DNA of 10,918 nt, from contig CAISZB010000193.1 in NCBI GenBank assembly GCA_903889845.1, positions 1 through 10,918 of the forward strand, in the 5' to 3' direction. How positions within the stretch are numbered: position 1 is the stretch's first letter; each line of letters opens with the position of its first letter. Below, in pieces: positions 1 to 7,567 of this stretch. The stretch comes from an uncultured Verrucomicrobium sp. GTDB lineage: Bacteria > Verrucomicrobiota > Verrucomicrobiia > Methylacidiphilales > GAS474. The position numbers were made by a program, and so were the translations under genes. Under the pieces are notes generated by a model. That model ran no database searches. It was not told the origin of the DNA and saw nothing but the letters and a program-made list of their open reading frames with translations.

Positions 1-1
1 C

Positions 2-919
2 AGCCAGGACAGCGAGGAGCGGGCCTTCCGCTCCGGGCAGATCCACGTCACGTTCTCGATGCCCCTCTCGAAGATCGACGGCTACCGGAAATTCCATCCC
101 GAGTTCTTCCAGAACGGCCCGGTCCTGGTGAGCTATTTCTACGAGTTCAACGTCACCCGCGCGCCGTTCGACAAGGCGGCGGTCCGGCGCGCCCTGGGCC
201 TCGCGATCGACCGGGAGAGCATCACGAAGGAGGTGCTGCGGGGAGGGCAGTTGCCCGCCTATCGGTTGACGCCTCCCGGCATGGGGGCCTACGACGTCAG
301 CGACAGCGGCCCCATGTTTGCCGCCGACGTCGCCGAGGCGCGGCGGCTCCTGGCCTCCGCCGGGTATCCCGACGGGAAGGGCTTCCCGAAGGTCGAGCTG
401 CTCTACAACACGAGCGAGAGCCACCGCCGCATCGCCGAGGCGATCCAGCAGATGTGGAAGAAGAACCTGAACATCGACGTCTCCCTCTACAATCAGGAGG
501 CGAAGGTCTACTACGAGATGTTGCAGCAGAAGCAGTATCAGGTCGCCCGGATGGGGTGGGGCGGCGGCTACTTCGACCCGACGGCTTTCCTCGACATCAT
601 GAAGGGCGACGCGGAGAACAACCACACCGGCTGGAAGAATCCCGCCTACGACGCCCTGCTGGAGCAGGCGAAGTTCATCTCCGATCCGGCGGCGCGCCTG
701 GCGGTGCTGAAGAAGGCCGAGCACCTCCTCATGGAGGAGATGCCGCTCATGCCGATCTATTTCTACACGAAGCCGCTGTTGGTCCGGCCCGAGGTGCAAG
801 GATGGACGCCGAACCTGCTGGAGGCCCATTCCTACAAGAATTTGTGGCTCGATCCCGCGATGGCGGGGCAGGCGCAATTGAGAAAGATTGAAAAATCGGG
901 GAAGGGAGCCAAGCCATGA
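2..919 (+). CDS. Oligopeptide ABC transporter solute-binding protein, family 5 (OppA-like), 5'-truncated by window edge
   Basis: This is the C-terminal part, 305 residues, of an extracellular family 5 solute-binding protein, which captures peptides in the periplasm and delivers them to the OppBC channel. The frame is open from base 2, so the true start lies upstream; the first internal ATG at 59 is not the start because coding sequence typical of the family (RAFRSGQIHVTFS) precedes it. Family hallmarks are visible: an N-x-x-R-x-PFD stretch followed by VRRALGLAIDRESI, then a PPGMGAYD segment, and near the end PLMPIYFYTKPLLVRPEVQGW leading to the final KNLWL strand, as in E. coli OppA. Full-length family members are about 500-550 residues, so a little over half is present. 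The stop codon overlaps the start of oppB (ATGA), indicating an operon. Which peptide or other ligand is bound cannot be told from sequence; DppA- or nickel-type binding proteins share the fold, but the oppBC neighbours favour OppA. Confidence 0.93.
   Translation, partial: SQDSEERAFRSGQIHVTFSMPLSKIDGYRKFHPEFFQNGPVLVSYFYEFNVTRAPFDKAAVRRALGLAIDRESITKEVLRGGQLPAYRLTPPGMGAYDVSDSGPMFAADVAEARRLLASAGYPDGKGFPKVELLYNTSESHRRIAEAIQQMWKKNLNIDVSLYNQEAKVYYEMLQQKQYQVARMGWGGGYFDPTAFLDIMKGDAENNHTGWKNPAYDALLEQAKFISDPAARLAVLKKAEHLLMEEMPLMPIYFYTKPLLVRPEVQGWTPNLLEAHSYKNLWLDPAMAGQAQLRKIEKSGKGAKP
904..908 (+). promoter_or_regulatory. Shine-Dalgarno site for oppB
   Basis: GGGAG lies 7 bases before the oppB ATG at 916, inside the last codons of the oppA-like gene. 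It supports the chosen start and translation coupled to the upstream gene. It also shows that this genome uses Shine-Dalgarno sites, which makes their absence before rmuC and the helicase gene more notable. Confidence 0.7.
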
Positions 920-1833
920 TCCGCTTCATCGTCCGTCGCGTGCTGGAGATGGTCCCGGTCCTTTTCCTCATCGCCACGCTGACGTTCTTTCTGATCCGGG
1001 TCGCGCCCGGGGGGCCGTTCTCCGGCGAGAAGACGTTGCGGCCCGAGGCGCTGGCGAGCCTGGAGCGCCACTACGGCCTCGACCAGCCGCTCCGCGTCCA
1101 ATACGTCCGCTACATGGGCCACCTCCTCCATGGCGACCTCGGCCCCTCGTTCAAGTATCCGATGCGGTCGGTGAACGAGCTGATCGCCCAGGCCTTCCCT
1201 GTCTCGGCGGAGTTGGGCCTCTGGGCGATGGCCTTCGCGCTGATGGTCGGCGTCCCTATCGGGATGGTGGCGGCGCTGCGGGCGAATACGTTGGCCGACT
1301 GGCTGCCGATGGCCGGGGCGATGGTCTGCATCTGCCTCCCGTCGTTCGTCCTCGGGCCGCTCCTCATCCTTTTCTTCTCCTTCACCCTGGGCTGGTTCGA
1401 CGCGGCGGGCTGGTTCGACTGGAGCCATCGGGTGTTGCCCGCGCTGACCCTCGGGACCGGGGCCGCCGCCTACTTCGCCCGGATGACGCGGGCGGGGATG
1501 CTCGAAGTCCTTTCCCAGGATTATATCCGGACGGCGCGGGCGAAGGGGGTTTCCGAATGGGCCGTCGTCTTCCGTCACGCGATCCGGGGCGGGATGACGC
1601 CGATCCTTTCCCTCATGGGTCCAGCGATGGCGGGCATCCTGACGGGCTCCTTTGCGGTCGAGTCGATCTTCCAGGTGCCGGGGTTGGGCGGGTTCTTCGT
1701 CAACTCGGCCTTCAACCGCGATTACACGGTCGTCCTGGGGACGGTGATTTTCTACGCGCTGCTGCTGCTGGTCTTCAACCTGATCTTCGATGTCATCCTC
1801 ATCGCGATCAACCCGAGGCTGAAGTATGAGTGA
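916..1833 (+). CDS. oppB: Oligopeptide ABC transporter permease OppB
   Basis: This is one of the two inner-membrane permease subunits of a peptide importer, 305 residues against 306 in E. coli OppB. Similarity to E. coli OppB is recognisable from end to end: the N-terminus MIRFIVRR..VP..FLI..LTFFLIRVAPG (first membrane helix about residues 9-29), the periplasmic SGEKTLRPEALASLE segment, HGDLGPSFKY at about 72-80, and five further hydrophobic segments at about 100-121, 131-157, 172-192, 226-250 and 271-297. The cytoplasmic EAA loop that docks on the ATPase is at about 203-225 (RTARAKGVSEWAVVFRHAI). The C-terminus AINPRLKYE matches the usual end. The start ATG overlaps the oppA-like stop by four bases and has a GGGAG site. 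The stop overlaps the oppC start by eight bases. It is intact. DppB is the main alternative, but the OppB-specific segments make oppB the better name. Confidence 0.95.
   Translation: MIRFIVRRVLEMVPVLFLIATLTFFLIRVAPGGPFSGEKTLRPEALASLERHYGLDQPLRVQYVRYMGHLLHGDLGPSFKYPMRSVNELIAQAFPVSAELGLWAMAFALMVGVPIGMVAALRANTLADWLPMAGAMVCICLPSFVLGPLLILFFSFTLGWFDAAGWFDWSHRVLPALTLGTGAAAYFARMTRAGMLEVLSQDYIRTARAKGVSEWAVVFRHAIRGGMTPILSLMGPAMAGILTGSFAVESIFQVPGLGGFFVNSAFNRDYTVVLGTVIFYALLLLVFNLIFDVILIAINPRLKYE
1815..1818 (+). promoter_or_regulatory. Shine-Dalgarno site for oppC
   Basis: GAGG lies 7 bases before the oppC ATG at 1826, inside the last codons of oppB. It supports the overlapping start rather than a later in-frame one. 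Confidence 0.6.
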
Positions 1834-2686
1834 GGCGACTCTCCCGCCCCCGCCGGTGGGATTCTGGCACCGCCTTCGGCGTCGGCGTCCGGCCTGGGTC
1901 TCGCTCTGGTTCCTGGCGGCGATGGTCGCCCTGGTGGTCGTCGGGCCGTGGCTGTGTCGGCAGTCCTATGCGGCGAACGACCTCGCGCTGGGGGCCGTCG
2001 GGCCGTCGTGGACGCATTGGTTGGGGGCCGATGAGCTGGGGCGCGATCTCTTCGTGCGGCTTCTCTACGGGGGGCGGATCTCGTTCTCCGTCGGCCTCTG
2101 CGCGACGGTCGTCTCCCTCGTCATCGGGGTGGTCTATGGCTCCATCGCGGGATATTGCGGGGGGTGGGTCGACTCGTTCCTAATGCGGATCGTCGATATT
2201 CTCTATGCGCTGCCGTTCACGATCTTCGTCGTCCTGCTGACGGTTTTCTTCGGGCACAACTTCATCCTTCTCTTCGTCGCGATCGGGGCGGTGGAGTGGC
2301 TCTCCATGTCCCGGATCGTCCGGGGGCAGGTGCAGTCGCTGCGGCAGCAGGACTTCGTCGCGGCAGCCCGGATCCTCGGCTCCTCCGACCTGCGGATCGT
2401 CTTCCGGCACCTGGTGCCGAACGTGATGGGGCCGGTGATCGTCTATGCGACGCTGACGGTCCCCTCCGTGATGCTGACGGAGGCGTTCCTGAGCTTCCTG
2501 GGCCTCGGCGTCCAGCCGCCGATGAGTTCGTGGGGCTCGCTGATCCAGGACGGCGCAATGGTGATGGAGGAGTTCCCGTGGCTCATCGTCTTCCCCTCGC
2601 TGGCGCTGGGCGCGACGATCCTGGCCCTGAACTTCCTGGGCGACGGGTTGCGGGACGCGTTCGATCCGAAGGAGAGCGGGCGCTGA
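1826..2686 (+). CDS. oppC: Oligopeptide ABC transporter permease OppC
   Basis: This is the second inner-membrane permease subunit, 286 residues, pairing with OppB. Family signatures are clear: a proline-rich cytoplasmic N-terminus followed by the first membrane helix at about 24-42, the conserved GADELGRDLFVRLLYGGRIS block at about 67-86, and the EAA loop at about 177-199 (DFVAAARILGSSDLRIVFRH followed by LVPN). The stretch AFLSFLGLGVQPPMSSWGSL is at about 220-239, and the C-terminal LNFLGDGLRDAFDPK is the canonical OppC/DppC ending, so the protein is complete. Segments such as GRISFSVG, GSIAGYCGG and WLSMSRIVRGQ closely resemble E. coli OppC. The next genes expected are the ATPases oppD and oppF, but none follows. 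Only a five-codon frame starts in the overlapping TGATG at its stop. Confidence 0.95.
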   Translation: MSEATLPPPPVGFWHRLRRRRPAWVSLWFLAAMVALVVVGPWLCRQSYAANDLALGAVGPSWTHWLGADELGRDLFVRLLYGGRISFSVGLCATVVSLVIGVVYGSIAGYCGGWVDSFLMRIVDILYALPFTIFVVLLTVFFGHNFILLFVAIGAVEWLSMSRIVRGQVQSLRQQDFVAAARILGSSDLRIVFRHLVPNVMGPVIVYATLTVPSVMLTEAFLSFLGLGVQPPMSSWGSLIQDGAMVMEEFPWLIVFPSLALGATILALNFLGDGLRDAFDPKESGR

Positions 2687-2687
2687 T

Positions 2688-2753
2688 GACCTCTACGGCG
2701 TGAACACCGGCGCCAGGTACGGCGGGCAGTTCGGCGTGTGGCGGCGGTTCTGA
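2688..2753 (+). pseudogene. Possible 3' remnant of an outer-membrane beta-barrel protein gene
   Basis: Immediately after the oppC stop, in a different frame, lie 21 codons reading DLYGVNTGARYGGQFGVWRR plus a terminal Phe and a TGA stop at 2751-2753. The alternation of hydrophobic and polar residues and the terminal aromatic residue resemble the last strand (beta-signal) of outer-membrane barrels such as TonB-dependent receptors or autotransporters. There is no start codon or rest of a gene: upstream in this frame the sequence is just the shadow of oppC. It may therefore be the tail of a deleted gene, or chance. The overlapping ATG at 2686 encodes only MTSTA before a stop and is probably the site where oppD once began. 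Low confidence. Confidence 0.25.
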
Positions 2754-2783
2754 GCGCGCTTCCGGCGGACGGCGTCAGACTGT

Positions 2784-5700
2784 TTACTTGGCGGCGCCGG
2801 TCAGCTTGGCCAGCAGCGCCTTGGCTTCGGGGTAGGAGACTTCGTCCCGCGAGTAGCGGCAGTAGACGGTCAACGCTTTGACGGCTTCCTCTTTCTTTCC
2901 GAGCTCGGCGAGGCTGCGTCCCAGGAACCAATAGGCCGGGTAGTAGGCGGGATAGGCCTGGATATAGGCGTTCCCGGCGCTGACGGCGGCGGCCCAGTCC
3001 TTTTCCACGTAGGCCTTGGAGAGCTGGTATCTGAGCCGGGGCCTCGGGCGGAGGACACGGGTTTCGATGAAGCTGGAGAAAGAGGCCGGGATGTCCTGGG
3101 TCGTGTTCAATCCGTACAGGTCGGTTTCGACGGAATCGAGATTGTCTCCTTCCGGGGCGAACCACGTTTTCAGGACGTCCAAGTAGAGGCTGTGGGCGAG
3201 GGCATCGTGGGTCAGGGCCGCTTCGTCTTTCATTCCGGCGGCCTGCAGGGCGGGCAGAATTTCCTCGGCCAGCATGGAGGACATCATCTGGTCGGCGGGG
3301 AGGGCGCTCAGTGTGGTCTTCAGCTTGGCCCGGTTCCCGGCCTGGAGGTAGGCGCGGATCTTCGCCCGGTTCGCCAGGCTGGCGTTGTCGGCGCTGGAAT
3401 ATCCCGAAAGATCGGCCTCCAGATTGATGGGGTTGCCCAGGCGGAGGGCCAGGGTGGCGTCGAGGAGGCGGATGTATTCCGCCGTCTGCGGGAAGGCGAC
3501 GGGATCGCGGCATGGCTTCACGATGTCGAGGAGACGCTGCCGCAGGGCGGGCTCGTCGAGGTCGATGGCGTCGGAACCGTAGAAGACCAGGGAGGACTTC
3601 AGGTAATCCTCGGTCGTGCTGGCCAGTCCGGCCTTGAGCAGGGAGAGGACCAGATCGTAGCGGGTGGCGTCGTGGGGCAGTTCGCGCATGAACTCGGCCC
3701 AGAATTCGAGATCGATGGGTTCCTGATGGGTCTTGATGAGGTAGAGGCGGAAGCGGGTGGCCTCCTCGTCGCTCAGGTCGCCGAAATTCGCGAGGTCGCG
3801 GCGTTGGTCGAAGGTGGCCGGTTTCTCGATGGTCTCCGGCTTGTAGTGACTGAGACACTCTTTGCGGAGGGCCTCGACGATCGGTTTCAGCGGCTTGGCG
3901 CGGTTGATCTGCTTGAGCAGGATCAGTTGGAGTTCGGGCCGGGTTTTCCCGGCGTCGGGGGCCAGGGTGTATCCCGCCGCGGCCTGATAGACGGTCTGCG
4001 CCGCGTCGAGGTCGAGCGATTGGAGGATGTAGGAGAGGGCATCCTGGACCAGGTCCAGGTCGAGGGAATCCATCGGATGCTGGGCCAGCTTCTGGATGAA
4101 GCCGACAAGGTCGGCGGACGAGGTGTGGTCGATCCTGACGAGGGGGGCGAGCCGTTCGATGAAGGTCTTCTGCTCCGCCGTCAGCGTGTCGTAGAGGGGG
4201 TCTTTCTTGAAGGTCTCGAAGGAAGCGGCTGCCTGCTGATGGGAATAGCCGTCGATGAGGAAGGAGTAAAGAAAGCTGGTTTTGAGCGTCTTCGGGAAAG
4301 AGGGATTCCCGAGGATCGAGGTGGCGAGGGCGTCGGCGTCGGTCTGTGATTTGGTCGCGTCGAGGAGCTGGGAGAATCCCTTCAGGATCGCCTGCTGCTG
4401 GGTGTCCGGGCTGAGGGAGGGGACGGAGGGGGCCATCAGGCCGGCCTTGACCCATTCGGCGGGTTGGAACTCCCCGTTGGGATGGTCGAGGATCTGGTCG
4501 AGACGGGCGAGGCGGGGATCGGCGGGCGACTTCGGCTCGGCATAGTCCCACCAGGACGGCTTGTGGTCCTTGAGCCAGGCGGCGACGCCGTCGGCCAGTT
4601 GCTTCGAGGCGAGCGAGGTGTTCTGGAGGTTCTCCAGCCGGGTCCGCAGCTCCTTCTGCGAGGCGGGGCTGGCCGCGACGGCGGGACTGGCCAGTTCCGC
4701 CTGCAGCAGGCGCTCTGCGTCCGGCTGCCTGCCGAGGGCCAGGTAGACATCGACGAGGACGCCGGCGGAGGAGGTCATGTTCGCCTCCGGGGACGAGTGG
4801 ATGTCCTTCTCCAGCACCTCCCGGACCTTGTCGAGGTCCTGGTGCTTGCGGACGGCGGCGATGCCCCACACCCGGTGGATCGCCTGCGAGGTGGGGGAGG
4901 CGTCCTCGAGTTCGGGCTTCCACTCGCGCGTCATCAGGGCCAGGGCCTTGTCGCTCTGGTCGGAGTCGACGTCGTTGATGAGGAGGTTGAGGATGCGGTA
5001 GCGCCGGTCGGCGGGCTCGGGCGTGGGGAGGGGGTCGAGGATGGCGAGGGCCATCAGCCGGAAGTCGTTGGCGTGGTCGGGCAGGACCTCCTCCGCGGTG
5101 GAGCAGAGGCCGACGAGCTCCTTCGCCCCGTTGGGGTAGAAGCGGGCCGCGTAGGCCAGCTGGCGCATGAGGGTGAAGAACTGCGGGATGTCCTTGTCCC
5201 GCTTCGCCACGCCCAGGCTTTGGCCGAGGGACGTCAGGCTCGGGATGATGGGGACGACTTTGCTCTCCTTCAGCGGAGCCAGCCCGGCGGTCGTCTCGAT
5301 CTTTTGCCATTGCGGCCACCAGGCAGGCCAGTTTTTCCAGAAGGCGGTAGCATCGGACGGGCCCTTCGACAGGACCACGACGTCGCAGACCTGCTCACCC
5401 GCCTTGATCTTGTTCTTGGCGGCGGCGTCCTTCAGCAGCCCGACGAGGCGGAGGGACTCCGTCGTGTTGCCGTTGTCGAACTGGATGAAGGCGGCCCGAA
5501 GGAGGGCCTCCTGGGCCTTCGACTGGGAATCGGCGCAGGCCTCGGCCCCCTGGTAGCAGGCCAGGGCCTTGGCGTAGTCCCCCAGGGCTTCCCAGTTGGT
5601 CCCGCTTCTCAGCGCGATGGGACCCTGGAAGCCGTCGGCCAGGTCGGCCTGCTTCTTCAGGCTCTCGTAGATCTTGTCGGCGTCGGCCCGCTGCCCCTTG

Positions 5701-7262
5701 TTTTCCAGCACTCTGGCGTGGAGGAGCTTCAGGTCGACGTAGGGATCGACGGTGGGCGACAGGGAATCGGCCAACTTTTCGAGCCGGAAGAAGAAGGGCT
5801 CCTTGAAGGGCGCGGGTGCGTTCCTCATCCCCCACTCGGAGTACTTCGCGCAATCCCAGAGGCGCTTCGGGAAGTCGGCGTCGGCGGGGTAGCCCAGTGC
5901 CAGGCGCAGGGCGCAGCCCAGCGCTTCGTCGGGCTCGCTGTTGTTCTCGTGCTGTTCCAGCGACTTCCGGGCGTCGCTGACGGAGGAGAAGGCGGGCTGC
6001 TTCTTTTCCAGGGCCGCGATGTCGGGGAACTCCGTGAGGGCCTGGCGCAGGTCCTGCTGGAGTTTGGCGTGCGTGGCGAGGGACTCGGAATCGGCGCGCA
6101 CTTTCTTGAGCGCCCGGGCGAAGGCGTCCCCCGTGGCGGCGGGATCGGACAACGATTCGAGCAGCCCGAGGAGGTCGAGGCCCTCCTTCTTGTGCCCTGC
6201 CTGGATCAGGTTCTGGGAGGCGTTGCTGGTTTCGAGGAGGATGCTTTCGAGGTTTTCCGGCTTGGAGGCGATGAGCTTCGTCAGCCGGTCCTTCAGCCGG
6301 TCGGCCGCGCCGTTGTTAATGGCGATGGTGCCGTAGAGCCCGTAGAGCAGGGGGGCGGCGCTGCTGTCGAGGCCGAGGCCCTTGTCGGCGAAGTCGAGCG
6401 CGGCGGCGGGCGCGGTCTCCGACAGGATGCTGGCCGTCTTGTAGGTGGCCCAGCCCCGTCGGCCCGAACCGACGGCGGCGTTCTCGGCGATGCTTTGGAA
6501 GAGGGTGCGGGCCTCGTCCTTTTTGCCCTGACCCAGGAGGGCGCCGGCCCGGACATAGTCGGCCCAGGCGATCGTCCCCGGATCGAGGGCGGCGCGGTTG
6601 GCATCGACGATGGGCTGGAGCCGGGAGACGACCTCGGTCCATTTCTGGTTGTCGAAGTCGAGGATGGCGATGCGGACCGAGGCCTCGACGATCGCCTTCT
6701 TGTCGGAGGGGAAGAGGAGGGGGACCCGTTCCAGGGCGGCGCGGCGCGCGGCGAGGTTCCCGTCGTCGGGGAACTCCGAATCGATCAGGTTCAACTGGCC
6801 CTCGCCGGTGGGCATGGTGGGGAGGCCTTCCGCGAGTTGGGTGTCCGTCTTCGGCGCGGCGGCGACGGGGGACACGCCCTTCGCCGGGGCCAACGTGATC
6901 GACTTCGCCGCCCAGGACTGGAAGTTCCCGATCGTGTCCCCCAGCGTCTTCATCTCGTTCGGCTGGAAGAGGGGCTTGTCCAGCGTCACGGTGGCGTCGG
7001 CGCTCAGCGTTTCCTTGTCGGCGGTCCACGCGGCCCGGAAGGTCGCGTTCGGCGAGCGGTAGGTCAGGGGGGCCGGAAGGCGGGAGGCCTCCCAGCCCGG
7101 CGGGAGCTGAATCCGGCAGGCGATCTGCTGGATGTCGGGCCAGAGGAACGTGGCGTGGCGGCGGGTCTGGTAGTCCTTCGTGTCGGGCAACAGGATGCCG
7201 GGGGAGGGGAAGCGGAAGTCGGCCGTCGCGTCGCCCTGGTTCACGACGCCGGTGAGGACCAT
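2784..7262 (-). CDS. Large TPR/alpha-solenoid protein (C-terminal piece of the split giant gene)
   Basis: The frame is 1492 codons from an internal ATG at 7262 to the stop at 2784-2786. That ATG has no Shine-Dalgarno site and no signal peptide follows, and coding sequence continues upstream in this phase (SIRAY before the Met), so it is very probably not a true start. Residues 1 to about 125 complete a beta-rich domain (FLWPDIQQIACRIQLPPGWEA, then LTYRSPNATF), followed by an Ala/Pro linker. The remainder is almost entirely helical, with degenerate tetratricopeptide-like repeats of about 34 residues. Clear examples are AGALLGQGKKDEARTLFQSI near residue 250 and the last about 90 residues (YQLSKAYVEKDWAAAVSAGN, then AYWFLGRSLAELGKKEEAVK). 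TPR solenoids bind other proteins or peptides. By continuity with the exported N-terminal piece the solenoid would lie in the periplasm or outside the cell. No partner can be named. If the breaks are real, this part would probably not be exported. Confidence 0.85.
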   Translation of the reverse strand: MVLTGVVNQGDATADFRFPSPGILLPDTKDYQTRRHATFLWPDIQQIACRIQLPPGWEASRLPAPLTYRSPNATFRAAWTADKETLSADATVTLDKPLFQPNEMKTLGDTIGNFQSWAAKSITLAPAKGVSPVAAAPKTDTQLAEGLPTMPTGEGQLNLIDSEFPDDGNLAARRAALERVPLLFPSDKKAIVEASVRIAILDFDNQKWTEVVSRLQPIVDANRAALDPGTIAWADYVRAGALLGQGKKDEARTLFQSIAENAAVGSGRRGWATYKTASILSETAPAAALDFADKGLGLDSSAAPLLYGLYGTIAINNGAADRLKDRLTKLIASKPENLESILLETSNASQNLIQAGHKKEGLDLLGLLESLSDPAATGDAFARALKKVRADSESLATHAKLQQDLRQALTEFPDIAALEKKQPAFSSVSDARKSLEQHENNSEPDEALGCALRLALGYPADADFPKRLWDCAKYSEWGMRNAPAPFKEPFFFRLEKLADSLSPTVDPYVDLKLLHARVLENKGQRADADKIYESLKKQADLADGFQGPIALRSGTNWEALGDYAKALACYQGAEACADSQSKAQEALLRAAFIQFDNGNTTESLRLVGLLKDAAAKNKIKAGEQVCDVVVLSKGPSDATAFWKNWPAWWPQWQKIETTAGLAPLKESKVVPIIPSLTSLGQSLGVAKRDKDIPQFFTLMRQLAYAARFYPNGAKELVGLCSTAEEVLPDHANDFRLMALAILDPLPTPEPADRRYRILNLLINDVDSDQSDKALALMTREWKPELEDASPTSQAIHRVWGIAAVRKHQDLDKVREVLEKDIHSSPEANMTSSAGVLVDVYLALGRQPDAERLLQAELASPAVAASPASQKELRTRLENLQNTSLASKQLADGVAAWLKDHKPSWWDYAEPKSPADPRLARLDQILDHPNGEFQPAEWVKAGLMAPSVPSLSPDTQQQAILKGFSQLLDATKSQTDADALATSILGNPSFPKTLKTSFLYSFLIDGYSHQQAAASFETFKKDPLYDTLTAEQKTFIERLAPLVRIDHTSSADLVGFIQKLAQHPMDSLDLDLVQDALSYILQSLDLDAAQTVYQAAAGYTLAPDAGKTRPELQLILLKQINRAKPLKPIVEALRKECLSHYKPETIEKPATFDQRRDLANFGDLSDEEATRFRLYLIKTHQEPIDLEFWAEFMRELPHDATRYDLVLSLLKAGLASTTEDYLKSSLVFYGSDAIDLDEPALRQRLLDIVKPCRDPVAFPQTAEYIRLLDATLALRLGNPINLEADLSGYSSADNASLANRAKIRAYLQAGNRAKLKTTLSALPADQMMSSMLAEEILPALQAAGMKDEAALTHDALAHSLYLDVLKTWFAPEGDNLDSVETDLYGLNTTQDIPASFSSFIETRVLRPRPRLRYQLSKAYVEKDWAAAVSAGNAYIQAYPAYYPAYWFLGRSLAELGKKEEAVKALTVYCRYSRDEVSYPEAKALLAKLTGAAK

Positions 7263-7567
7263 GTAGGCCCGGATGGAAAAGGGGGGAGATCGGCGTCGGC
7301 AGTGGAGATCGAGCCGGGGGCGGGGAGGGGAAGTTCCTTCAGCGGCTCGACATCGGCCACGGTGGCGTGGGGGAAGAGGCTCTGCACGTCGCTCTGGAAG
7401 GTGGAGAGGGTCTGTTCCTGCGAGAGGCCCCGGTAGGTCGACCGGTAGCTGGCGGAGTAATAGCCGGTCGCCTTCAGCTCGGCCCAGCCCGCCAACTCGC
7501 CGTCGGCGCGCAGCTTCAGGTCGAAGGAGTAGGTGACCTGCGCGTTGCGGAAGGGCGGGGTGTGGAC
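7241..7567 (-). pseudogene. Middle piece of the split giant gene (beta-rich segment after the transglutaminase-like core)
   Basis: In the second minus-strand frame, from about 7567 down to about 7283, the reading V-HTPPFRNAQVTYSFDLKLR, then ELAGWAELKATGYYSASYRS, then DVEPLKELPLPAPGSIS continues the protein of the upstream frame. Alternating hydrophobic residues suggest beta strands, as usually found C-terminal to DUF3857/transglutaminase domains. After LPPFPS the frame reads nonsense to its stop at 7241, while the third frame resumes with SIRAYMVLTGVVNQGDATAD. The segment has no start of its own and makes sense only as part of the 2784-8913 gene. Confidence 0.75.

Noticed and set aside
2690..2783. 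A rho-independent terminator between the convergent oppC and TPR genes
   Set aside because: Only short GC-rich inverted matches such as GGCG/CGCC with large loops are visible, and none is followed by a T run on either strand.
2443..5319. A 958-codon minus-strand frame spanning part of oppC and the TPR region
   Set aside because: It is a shadow frame of the giant gene, Pro/Arg/Gly-rich with no domain, and it runs through oppC on the other strand.
7260..7262. ATG at 7262 as a genuine start of a separate TPR gene
   Set aside because: It has no Shine-Dalgarno site and no signal peptide, protein-like sequence continues upstream in the same phase, and its first residues belong to a beta-rich domain begun in the preceding frame.
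4464..7436. A 990-codon open frame on the plus strand, antisense to the TPR region
   Set aside because: It mirrors the real gene: its composition is dominated by Gly, Val, Leu, Glu and Arg with no recognisable domain. The opposite strand has convincing solenoid protein sequence. High GC at third codon positions creates such antisense frames.
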